A stretch of DNA of 64,000 bases from Bartonella sp. M0283 (GTDB taxonomy: Bacteria; Pseudomonadota; Alphaproteobacteria; Rhizobiales; Rhizobiaceae), in NCBI RefSeq assembly GCF_016100455.1, contig NZ_JACFSK010000001.1, positions 806,001 through 870,000 of the forward strand, written 5' to 3'. The translations under genes and the position numbers were made by a program. This document shows positions 47,302 through 55,603 of the stretch, one piece after another. Positions within the stretch are counted from its first letter, which is position 1; every line of letters begins with the position of its first letter. A model generated the notes under the pieces. The model made no database searches. It worked only from the letters and a program-made list of their open reading frames with translations, and was not told the DNA's origin.

Positions 47302-49806
47302 TCAGCCTGCTTTACGTGGCTCAACGAAGACTTCAACCGGAGGAAGTGTACCGGTGAATTTTTCGATTTCTACTACAGCAGTTTGACCACAATTCGCCTG
47401 AGCCAATTTTGAAGTCGATACACTGGTCGTCAGGTTGTTAACATCGCCGTATCGACAGAGCGAATGGGGCTCTCTCGGATTTACCGGATCATACCAGCCA
47501 CCTTCATTGATACGGATAACACCGGGGCGGATAACGTCGGTTACTTTGATGCCAACCAAAATCTGTCCGCGATCATTATATGCACGAGCAATGTCTCCAT
47601 CTTTCAAACCACGTGCTTCTGCATCTTTCGGGTTGATCCAGCACGGTTCGCGTCCACCGATTGCATATTTTTCTCTCAATTTTGTGCCGCACAATTGTGA
47701 GTGCAAGCGATAAATCGGGTGATTGGATGCAATGTGCAGCGGATATTTTGTTGTCGGTCCGTCAAGACGTTCAATCGGTTCCATCCAGGTGGGGTGGGGC
47801 GGGCAATCGTCATAATGCATCTTCTCGATATTAAGCGAGTAGATTTCGATTTTTCCGGAAGGTGTGCCCAAAGCATTAAGCAGCGGATCCTCACGGAAAT
47901 CGGCATAACGGACAAACTGTTTTTGTGCTTCCTTTACAGGGAAACCGAGTGCTTCTTCACTTTGCCAGAAAGTGTCAAATACCGGCATCTCCATGCCTTT
48001 GGCACGAGATTCAAGACGGGCTGACTCATAGAAGCTCTTGATCCAGTCCATTTCGTTCATGCCCTGGGTATATTCATCACGTTTACCAAGACGTTCACAG
48101 ATATCGCTGAAAATGTCGAAATCGGAGCGTGACTCATACATTGGCTCGACAAGTTTCTTCATAGGAACAATGTGGCTCAATGCATAATCGCCCATTTGCT
48201 CAATGTCATTGCGCTCGTAAGAGGTTGTAACAGGCAAAACAATATCTGCATGACGTGCCGATGCAGTCCATTGGAAGTCATGGACCACAAATGTGTCGAG
48301 TTTTTTCCAGGCTTCGACCATTTCGTTGCGGTTCTGTTGGTGCGAGAACGGATTACCACCAGCCCAGTAAACCATATGAATTTCAGGCAAGACAATGTCG
48401 GACCCGTTATATTTTATGGTTCTGCCCGGATGGAGCAGCGCTTCAACGAGGCGGCAAACCGGAATCGAGTTCGATTTTGGCTGGCAGGCAGAATTTGTCG
48501 CCCCGATATGGCAGCCTGCGGGCAATTCTGCTTCACTAGCAGCCGGACCGTCAGTGATACCGCCGAGAATTGGGCCTGTTGCAGTCGGAGAGCCACCACT
48601 GCAATAGTGATAGGAGAAACCAAATCCGCCACCAGGCAAACCGATTTGTCCAAGCATCGAGCAGAGGGTGACCAACATCCAGTGGGCTTGTTCGCCATGA
48701 TGCTGACGCTGGATAGACCAACCGGCAGCAATCATTGTGCGGTTTTTAGCAAAATCGCGAGCAAGCTGTTTGATGATATCGGCATCAATACCGCAAATTT
48801 TCGAAGCCCATTCGGCAGTTTTCGGCGTTCCATCTTCTTTGCCAATGAGATAAGCGAGGAATTTATCGAAGCCGACAGTATATTTTTTCAGAAATTCTTC
48901 GTCATGAAGTTTTTCTGCATAAAGCGTATGGGCAATACCGAGCATCATGGCAACGTCGGTTTGCGGGCGGGGAGCTAGCCACTCGCCGTTAAGATATTGG
49001 CAGGTTTCTGTTTTGATAGGATCAATACAAATAACGCGGATACCGGCTTTCTTGACTTCTTCAAGGCCTACAAATGCACCATGGTCGGCAATCAACCAAC
49101 CAATCTGGTCCGTATTCACCGGATTACATCCCCAGAATACGAGCGTCTTGGTATTATCTCGTACAACGTCCCATGATGTGCACTGTTCATAAACTTCAAG
49201 AGACCCGACAACGTGCGGCAGAATAACCTGAGCGGCACCGGTTGAATAATCGCCAAGCGAGTTTACAAAGCCGCCAGTCGTCTTCAACATTCTGCGCAAC
49301 AATGTCCGGCAATTGTGGAATTTGCCAACGCTTTTCCAGCCGTAGGAACCACCGAAAATTCCGTTCGAACCATATTTCTTGCGAACGCGGGTTAATTCGC
49401 CGGCAACAAGGTCAATAGCCTTATCCCAGCTTACGCGAACGAAGTCACCGGTTCCACGCCCTTCAGGGTCGGCGCCGGGACCTTTTTCGAGCCAGGCACG
49501 ACGAACCATCGGATATTTAATACGCGAAGGCGAATAGATTGAATCCATCATACCTTCCAACATTGGCGTTGGATGCGGGTCATGTTCCCAAGGTGTAACT
49601 TCAACCAAACGGCCATGGTCAACACGACCGCGGAAAACACCCCAGTGACTGCCGGACATAGTCAATTTGGAGGCTGATTGAGCCTGTGCACCGCGGCTGA
49701 GAAGTGAACCGCTCGCGGCACCGACCATGGTCAACATAGCACTACTTTTAAGAAATGAACGGCGGTTCATTTCCGGTAGGGTAATTTTTGTTTTGTCGAA
49801 TGACAT
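47302..49806 (-). CDS. torA: Tat-exported molybdopterin TMAO/DMSO reductase (TorA/DorA family)
   Basis: Periplasmic terminal reductase of anaerobic respiration, 834 residues. A twin-arginine signal (NRRSFLKSSAMLTMVGAASG, Arg15-Arg16, cleavage after AQA near 42) precedes the catalytic chain. The Mo ligand is Ser188 in GDYSTGAAQVILPHVVGS, as in TorA/DorA; no N-terminal Fe-S cysteines. MGD-binding blocks LVFWGCNPVNTDQIGW, GWSIQRQHHGEQAHWML, GQIGLPGGGFGF and ASNHPIYRLHSQL are intact. Tyr155 in GSYGWKSVGKFHN corresponds to Tyr114 of Rhodobacter DMSO reductase, which TorA of E. coli lacks, so a DMSO-reducing capacity is likely; that alignment is mine. Last gene of a minus-strand operon with torD and a cytochrome. 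Confidence 0.93.
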   Translation of the reverse strand: MSFDKTKITLPEMNRRSFLKSSAMLTMVGAASGSLLSRGAQAQSASKLTMSGSHWGVFRGRVDHGRLVEVTPWEHDPHPTPMLEGMMDSIYSPSRIKYPMVRRAWLEKGPGADPEGRGTGDFVRVSWDKAIDLVAGELTRVRKKYGSNGIFGGSYGWKSVGKFHNCRTLLRRMLKTTGGFVNSLGDYSTGAAQVILPHVVGSLEVYEQCTSWDVVRDNTKTLVFWGCNPVNTDQIGWLIADHGAFVGLEEVKKAGIRVICIDPIKTETCQYLNGEWLAPRPQTDVAMMLGIAHTLYAEKLHDEEFLKKYTVGFDKFLAYLIGKEDGTPKTAEWASKICGIDADIIKQLARDFAKNRTMIAAGWSIQRQHHGEQAHWMLVTLCSMLGQIGLPGGGFGFSYHYCSGGSPTATGPILGGITDGPAASEAELPAGCHIGATNSACQPKSNSIPVCRLVEALLHPGRTIKYNGSDIVLPEIHMVYWAGGNPFSHQQNRNEMVEAWKKLDTFVVHDFQWTASARHADIVLPVTTSYERNDIEQMGDYALSHIVPMKKLVEPMYESRSDFDIFSDICERLGKRDEYTQGMNEMDWIKSFYESARLESRAKGMEMPVFDTFWQSEEALGFPVKEAQKQFVRYADFREDPLLNALGTPSGKIEIYSLNIEKMHYDDCPPHPTWMEPIERLDGPTTKYPLHIASNHPIYRLHSQLCGTKLREKYAIGGREPCWINPKDAEARGLKDGDIARAYNDRGQILVGIKVTDVIRPGVIRINEGGWYDPVNPREPHSLCRYGDVNNLTTSVSTSKLAQANCGQTAVVEIEKFTGTLPPVEVFVEPRKAG

Positions 49807-49815
49807 CGCATTCTC

Positions 49816-50481
49816 CTAGTGTTTAATGTTGTCTTGGTTGCCGAAAAGGCGACTAAAAGACGAAAGATAAATAATAAGTAACTCGACCAAATGGGCATAA
49901 AGGCTATGACTAGCCACTTTACCCAATGCTGCGTTCATTTCAGGTAGCCATAAAGCCAGACGTGCTATCATGCCGGCAATGGCATCTGTGTCGTGTTGGC
50001 GAAAAGCTTCGGCCAAAGCGGCCAATTCCAAAGCTATATGATCGGCCGGTTCCTTGCAGGAAGATTTTACCGAAACGTCAAGTTTCGTCAGCACATCCTG
50101 CATTTCAACATAAGGCGCTTGAAACAATCTTCCATTTTCATCCCGATAATAGCTTTCATAGGGAGGAACCGAAAGGGGACCAAAAGCACCATCGAACAAA
50201 CTTATGTATTGTTGCGAAAGAAGGTGGTTGAGCTCTTCGACGGAATGATTGCGGAAAAAATCCGCAATCATTGTTGTTAATTCAACAGCTTGAAGCTCTT
50301 CACCGAATTCGCCCAGAAAAGTCATAACGGGAAGTGAACGACATTCTTCAAGCAATTCGATCTTCGGCGGGGCAATAAATAAACGGGCGAACCAATCGAT
50401 TATTATCGCTTGAGCCTGATCTTCCCGAGAATTCGGTTGCTCGTTTCCGTTATATGACGCTTCTGATTGAACAACAGCCAT
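49816..50481 (-). CDS. torD: TorD-family chaperone
   Basis: Dedicated cytosolic chaperone that binds the Tat signal and apo-enzyme of the molybdoreductase and helps cofactor insertion. 221 residues, all-helical. The family core is YISLFDGAFGPLSVPPYESY, RLFQAPYVEMQDVL and EPADHIALELAALAEAF. Its start and the stop of the preceding cytochrome gene share a base (TGATG), and it ends 9 bases before torA. The N-terminal 20 residues are variable and polar. Confidence 0.92.
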   Translation of the reverse strand: MAVVQSEASYNGNEQPNSREDQAQAIIIDWFARLFIAPPKIELLEECRSLPVMTFLGEFGEELQAVELTTMIADFFRNHSVEELNHLLSQQYISLFDGAFGPLSVPPYESYYRDENGRLFQAPYVEMQDVLTKLDVSVKSSCKEPADHIALELAALAEAFRQHDTDAIAGMIARLALWLPEMNAALGKVASHSLYAHLVELLIIYLSSFSRLFGNQDNIKH

Positions 50482-52103
50482 CAGTGTACCTCTTGACCGT
50501 CATTGACATCTTTCGAATGGTTCTGGAGATAGCTCAAGAGCAACCGGTATTGATCGGGAGTCAATGAAGTATAACGCTTCATTGCATTCAAGTTACCGAT
50601 CCACTGGTTGGCAAGCAAATGCCCTGGTTCAGGTAGTGAATGGCAAACGCTACAGGTTGCACTGAAGAGATCTGACGTGTACGACCACATGTCGCCAATT
50701 GAAACGTTGACATCCTTATCGCTTGTCCACAATTCGAGACTTACAGGATACCAGGTTTGTTTGGTTTCCTCATCAACAACTTCTTTGCCAAGTTTATAGG
50801 AGGCCATGGCCTTGTCACCCAAGACCGCATACATAATGCGTTGGCCCTGCAAAGCATAGACAACCGAGGGGGCACCGGCCATTTGCCAACCGTCAAGGCG
50901 AACTTTCAACTTATCGCCTTTGTGGTCAAGCACGGCAAGTTTTGCTGCCGCTAGGAGTTTACCATCTTCGTCGCCAGAACCATTTTCATCAATATAGAAC
51001 GGTTTTGTATAGACTGCATAAAGAGTGTCTGCACCTTTAACCGCGCTATCCGATGACGTTGGTAAAGTAACATCAAGTTTGTTTGTGGTAGGTAGCATAA
51101 CAAGCTTTGAAGTATGGTTTGATTCGGGCTGTCCCGGAGCCGGCAAATCAACACCTGGCAATGTTTTGATATAGGCAGCCATCGCACGAAGATCCTCATC
51201 AGGAAGTTGCTTCGTATTTTTGATGACTTCAGCCATATCGCCACCAGCGATTTTGTTAATCGGGCTTTGACCTGTTTTCAAATAGTTGAAAATGGAATTT
51301 TCAGCCCAGAATTTGATGCCTGTATCATCCTGACTGATATTCGGGAAGTGCCCTTTACCATCAGGAGTAGCACCGCCGCCATAACGCAGATTGCTCTTTA
51401 TCACGCCCATAAAATTACGTGTCGAGTGGCATTCTGCACAGTGTCCGGCACCTTCAACAAGATAACGCCCACGCTCAAGAAGAGCCTGTTCGTCTTTCGT
51501 GTCTTTTGTGTCAGTGGTCGCAGTGACTTTCATTGGTGACAATGGTTTGCCATCAAGAAAGGCCAAGCGCCAAACACCAACGCCGCGACGCATATTGAAC
51601 GGGAATTTCAAGTCATGATCAGGTGCAACACCTTGCACAGGTTCGAGCGATTTGATGTAGGCAAAAAGATCGCGAACGTCATTTGCTGTCAAACGCTGAT
51701 ATGATGTGTAAGGGAATGCCGGATAAAGGTTTTGTCCATCAGGCATGATACCATTCGGTCCTACACCTTCGCGCACTGCTTTAGTGAACTCGGCAAGTGT
51801 CCAATTACCAATGCCGTCCTTTTTATCCGACGAAATATTAGGCATATAAAAACGCCCGAATTCTGTGTCCAATGCACGCCCGCCACCCAGCTTTAACGGG
51901 TTATCCTGATTGGGCGAAGCATGACAAGTCGAGCAATCACTGGCAACAAATACAACGCGACCATTTTCCAGATCAGGCGCGGTATTATCAGCAACGTCTC
52001 GAGTGGGATGAGTAAGTGACCAAGTGATCGGGGAGGTAAGAACAAAAAAACCTACGATCCCTATAACAACAAGGACCAAAAACCATCGGGTTAGCCGTTT
52101 CAT
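50481..52103 (-). CDS. Membrane-anchored triheme cytochrome c, electron donor to the reductase
   Basis: 540 residues. An N-terminal membrane helix (RWFLVLVVIGIVGFFVLTSP) anchors a periplasmic chain with three heme motifs: CSTCH (57-61), CAECH (222-226) and CSVCH (484-488). Residues 45-320 form two class-I cytochrome domains like the diheme/triheme subunits of alcohol or gluconate dehydrogenases (NGRVVFVASDCSTCHASP; RGRYLVEGAGHCAECHSTRN; YIKTLPGV). Residues about 350-540 (LWTSDKDVNVSIGDMWSY, CHSLPEPGHLLANQWIGN, YLQNHSKDV) resemble the C-terminal heme domain of TorC/TorY. The NapC-like tetraheme part of TorC is missing. First gene of the operon, downstream of an FNR-type box. Confidence 0.85.
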   Translation of the reverse strand: MKRLTRWFLVLVVIGIVGFFVLTSPITWSLTHPTRDVADNTAPDLENGRVVFVASDCSTCHASPNQDNPLKLGGGRALDTEFGRFYMPNISSDKKDGIGNWTLAEFTKAVREGVGPNGIMPDGQNLYPAFPYTSYQRLTANDVRDLFAYIKSLEPVQGVAPDHDLKFPFNMRRGVGVWRLAFLDGKPLSPMKVTATTDTKDTKDEQALLERGRYLVEGAGHCAECHSTRNFMGVIKSNLRYGGGATPDGKGHFPNISQDDTGIKFWAENSIFNYLKTGQSPINKIAGGDMAEVIKNTKQLPDEDLRAMAAYIKTLPGVDLPAPGQPESNHTSKLVMLPTTNKLDVTLPTSSDSAVKGADTLYAVYTKPFYIDENGSGDEDGKLLAAAKLAVLDHKGDKLKVRLDGWQMAGAPSVVYALQGQRIMYAVLGDKAMASYKLGKEVVDEETKQTWYPVSLELWTSDKDVNVSIGDMWSYTSDLFSATCSVCHSLPEPGHLLANQWIGNLNAMKRYTSLTPDQYRLLLSYLQNHSKDVNDGQEVH

Positions 52104-52321
52104 ATTTTTGGCATCCTTCTATACAACATTATATTCAATTTCTCTCTTCGTGACCTTTAAACCTGTTTCTACCTCCAAAACAGGCAAGCACTCGGGTTTG
52201 CGTTACATAAACGCTACGAACTATTCATAGTTGCAAAATATCACTATTTCGTGACGGAAAAAACATTTTTGGAAAAACCGAAAAAAAAGAAAAATGTACT
52301 GAAAAAACAGCAAGTTGATGC

Positions 52322-52349
52322 TTGATGTTTATCAAATCATGATAAACAT
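52322..52349 (-). promoter_or_regulatory. FNR/Anr-type box overlapping a 10-bp inverted repeat
   Basis: TTGAT-GTTT-ATCAA (52322-52335) is a perfect FNR-type palindrome. It overlaps a larger inverted repeat ATGTTTATCA (52325-52334) and TGATAAACAT (52340-52349) with a 5-base spacer. Nine bases further lies CTGTTCCTAT (52358-52367), one base off the E. coli TorR box. All lie about 220-265 bases upstream of the cytochrome start, so oxygen control of the operon is likely. Confidence 0.7.
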
Positions 52350-53532
52350 GCCATGTTCTGTTCCTATTTTGAAACAGTCTCTGCTAAAAAACTAGCCAAA
52401 TAAATAACATGACAGATTCAGAATAGTTTTGAAAAAAGTTCAATCGAAAATAGGCGAGTCTGTTTAAATTCAAGTGATGTTTTGCGCTGCCAATTTACGA
52501 TATTTGCGGCTACCATTTCACGATGGAAATTCGAAGGGAACGTCAAGTTGCCGCAAAATTCTATTCGGTTTTTTGTATTTTCGGTTATTGCAATATTGGA
52601 TAATAGATTTCTTGCGGGAAATAATCACATTGGTTTTTCGCTCATGAGGCGCCTATTGTCCGGAAAGACAATTCGGCATCAGACACCGGGTATTATGAGG
52701 CCAAACTTTCTACTCCTCGTCAGACAATAGTGATTGTGCATGTAAGAGATGGAGTTATGCGGTTGGTCATTCAATATTTATCGCAAACCGGAAAGCAAAA
52801 TTGTTCCGGAAATGGATAGGATTATGGCAACGATCTAGTTGTGAATGGCAGTTCTCGTTTTTCATTGCCAGAAAAAACCTTATTTTACGGAACTTTCCGA
52901 TACGCTGAAAATAGATTAGATATAATAATTTAATTATTTTAACAGATATTCCATCTTTATTAAAGATAAAATATATAATATAATCTCTTTAAATCGTTGT
53001 ATCGTATCATTTTTAATTATATTAAAACTGTAAAATTCTTTTTGTTATCGAACCAAAAAATAAAAACGACTGTACAACTATGCATAATCACGCAAAAAAA
53101 TATGTCATATATTTTTCGGGCATGTTTAATTATAAAAACGAGAAAAATTATCTTTTCGAACAAACATATGTCAATTCATCACCATAAAAGTTCTGACAAC
53201 ATTTGGTAAATTTAGCTTGTTATTTTTCGTATAGCGTGGAAAATGGACTTACACGACTATATTTATATGTTCGAATATGAAACAGTAGAGTGGATAAATA
53301 AGTATAGTATCTTTTTGAACATTCTTGAGTGTTATAGAAATAGCAAATATTAACTTCGAGAAGCGAGAAAAAATTAAAAACGAGCTTGTTGAATAAGAAA
53401 AATTTTCCATATTTCAAAAGGCGTGCGGTTACCGCACCAATTTAGAATTCGTCAAATACAAATACAGAATATGTGAATTAGCGGAATAATCCCGAAAAGC
53501 TCATATATTCCTAGCCAATGAAGGAGACCATC
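52350..53532. other. Long intergenic region between two divergent transcripts
   Basis: About 1.2 kb between the cytochrome and the alcohol dehydrogenase. Very AT-rich from 52900 to 53400. No ORF with a ribosome-binding site. It contains the alcohol dehydrogenase promoter near its right end and could hold undetected small RNAs. Confidence 0.5.
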
Positions 53533-54567
53533 ATGGCAAAGACGATGCAAGCCGCAGTAGTGCGTGAATTTGGAAAGCCGCTTACCATCGATGAGGTACC
53601 TATTCCCGAACCGGGAGAAGGAATGATTCAGGTAAGTGTGCAAGCATGTGGTGTTTGTCATACAGATCTACATGCTGCACATGGCGATTGGCCGGTTAAA
53701 CCGAACCCGCCATTTATTCCCGGACATGAAGGTGTGGGCTATGTCTCTGCTGTAGGACGTGGTGTAAAACATGTGAAAGAAGGAGATCGGTTGGGCGTTC
53801 CTTGGCTGTACACGGCCTGTGGATGTTGCTCGCATTGTCTGGCCGGATGGGAAACACTCTGTGAAAATCAGTTGAACACGGGTTATTCGGTCAATGGTGC
53901 ATTTGCCGATTATGTTGTGGCTGATCCGAATTATGTTGGACATCTTCCAAAAAATATCGGGTTTAACGAAATCGCACCCATTCTGTGTGCCGGTGTTACG
54001 GTTTATAAAGGTTTGAAAGTAACAGACGCAAAACCGGGCAACTGGGTTGGTATTTCCGGTATTGGTGGCCTTGGTCATCTGGCCGTGCAATATGCAAAAG
54101 CGATGGGCTATAATGTTGCGGCAATTGATGTTGCCGATGACAAAATCGAACTGGCAAAACAATTAGGGGCAGATGTCGGAATCAATGTAACAAAATACAA
54201 TGATGCGGCGTCCGAATTGCGTAAGCTTACCGACGGTGGTGTGCATGGCATGCTCGTTACAGCTGCTTCTCCAAAAGCTTTTGAACAGGCGCTCGGTATG
54301 GTCCGTCGTGGCGGTACTTTGTCCATGAACGGTCTACCGGCTGGCAGTTTTCCTGTATCAATCTTTAATATGGTGTTGAATGGAATAACGTTGCGTGGCT
54401 CCATTGTAGGTACAAGGTTGGATCTTCAAGAGGCATTGGATTTTGCCGCCGCCGGAAAGGTCAAATCACATATCTCCACTGATAAGCTGTCTGACATCAA
54501 CCATATTTTTGATAATATGATCGCAGGCAAGATTGAAGGCCGCGTTGTCCTTGATATGACTAAATAA
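53533..54567 (+). CDS. Zinc-dependent alcohol dehydrogenase (AdhP-like)
   Basis: MDR-family dehydrogenase, 344 residues from the ATG at 53533, which follows AAGGAG; an ATG 15 bases upstream sits in the ribosome-binding site. Catalytic zinc residues Cys and His in [15 protein letters not shown] and GHEGVGYV; the four structural zinc cysteines in [19 protein letters not shown]; Rossmann motif [17 protein letters not shown]. Oxidises short-chain alcohols such as ethanol with NAD+, or reduces acetaldehyde in fermentation. Single-gene transcript with a strong terminator; no redox partner adjacent. Confidence 0.94.
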   Translation: MAKTMQAAVVREFGKPLTIDEVPIPEPGEGMIQVSVQACGVCHTDLHAAHGDWPVKPNPPFIPGHEGVGYVSAVGRGVKHVKEGDRLGVPWLYTACGCCSHCLAGWETLCENQLNTGYSVNGAFADYVVADPNYVGHLPKNIGFNEIAPILCAGVTVYKGLKVTDAKPGNWVGISGIGGLGHLAVQYAKAMGYNVAAIDVADDKIELAKQLGADVGINVTKYNDAASELRKLTDGGVHGMLVTAASPKAFEQALGMVRRGGTLSMNGLPAGSFPVSIFNMVLNGITLRGSIVGTRLDLQEALDFAAAGKVKSHISTDKLSDINHIFDNMIAGKIEGRVVLDMTK

Positions 54568-54585
54568 AAACATGTTAAGCAAACT

Positions 54586-54620
54586 TAATTGGGCCTGATA
54601 ATTCAGGCCCAATTATTTTA
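54586..54620 (+). terminator. Rho-independent terminator after the alcohol dehydrogenase
   Basis: 12 to 13-bp perfect stem around AATTGGGCCTGA (54587-54598) and TCAGGCCCAATT (54603-54614), then ATTTTAAA. Confidence 0.93.
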
Positions 54621-55603
54621 AAGTTTATATTTCTGACGACCTAGTCCCGCGGATGTATTTCTAGAGGTATGTATTCCCGAGATTTTGAGCCGTGTTGTCC
54701 AAAAAAGGTGGCCAGATCGAACATTTATAAGCTCTTCTCCATCGTCAGATATTTGCAGGAGGACGGAGTTAGATATTCGCGTGAAGATGGGCGTTAAATG
54801 ATCTTGAAGTGACATTAGGAAGCTTCATCAATCCCGCTTCCTGCCATATATAAGCTCTGTGAAACTTGTCGGACAATGATTTTCGGTAACCTGCTGCTTT
54901 TATAAAGCTACTTTAATGCGGCTAAACGTTTAACGCATGAATCATTATAATCTTGCCTGATGAACACTTTATGGTTTTGTCCATCAGCGCAGATTCCCCA
55001 AGAAACCGAACCTATTTTTTCGTAATCAATTCCAATTTCCTGTTGTCTAATCGTAATTACTCAAAAACCACCCAAATAGATTCGATTGAAGGCAAATTCG
55101 TCTTGGTCGGGCACAAATCGGTATTAATCAATTTTCGTTCGAAGTTTACAAAAAAAGAATTTCACTAAACAGGGTTGAAAGGTATTTATCGATCAAAACC
55201 GGACTTTTATGACATTTTGCTTAATTCGCATTGAGAGCACACTCAATTTTTTAAAATTAGGTTTAAACGAAAAATTTCATGTTTGTGAATTGGAAAAATG
55301 TGAATTTACTTCCGTATATCTGAGGGGATGAAGAGCGTTTTTGAACTCAAAAACGCTTTTCTTTTCAAGTGCCCACGGCGTTGTTTTTCGTATGTGAGAT
55401 TAAAAGACACAAGTATTTTTGGTGAGAGGTCCGAGTAAAACGCAGCTATGACGGATATGCACAGGTAATTTTATTTTGTTGACTAATACTGTAGACAAAA
55501 CTTTATAAATAATAATAGAAATTTAAAAGAGGGCTTTTGTTGGCGGTCGAGGCAACAAAGCAAGTATTTTTCATTGTGAGGATATTTTCAGGAGGAGGGG
55601 AAT
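54621..55603. other. Intergenic region upstream of cstA
   Basis: 983 bases without a convincing gene; a 71-codon ORF at 54953 lacks a ribosome-binding site. It contains an isolated terminator at 55334-55366 (listed separately), so something may be transcribed here. The cstA start has a strong AGGAGGGG. Confidence 0.5.
55334..55366 (+). terminator. Orphan rho-independent terminator
   Basis: 11-bp perfect stem (55334-55344 with 55347-55357) with a minimal loop, then TTTCTTTT. No plus-strand gene precedes it since the alcohol dehydrogenase terminator 720 bases upstream. Confidence 0.75.

Noticed and set aside
52482..52730. 82-codon ORF upstream of the alcohol dehydrogenase
   Set aside because: No ribosome-binding site; random-looking sequence in an AT-rich gap.
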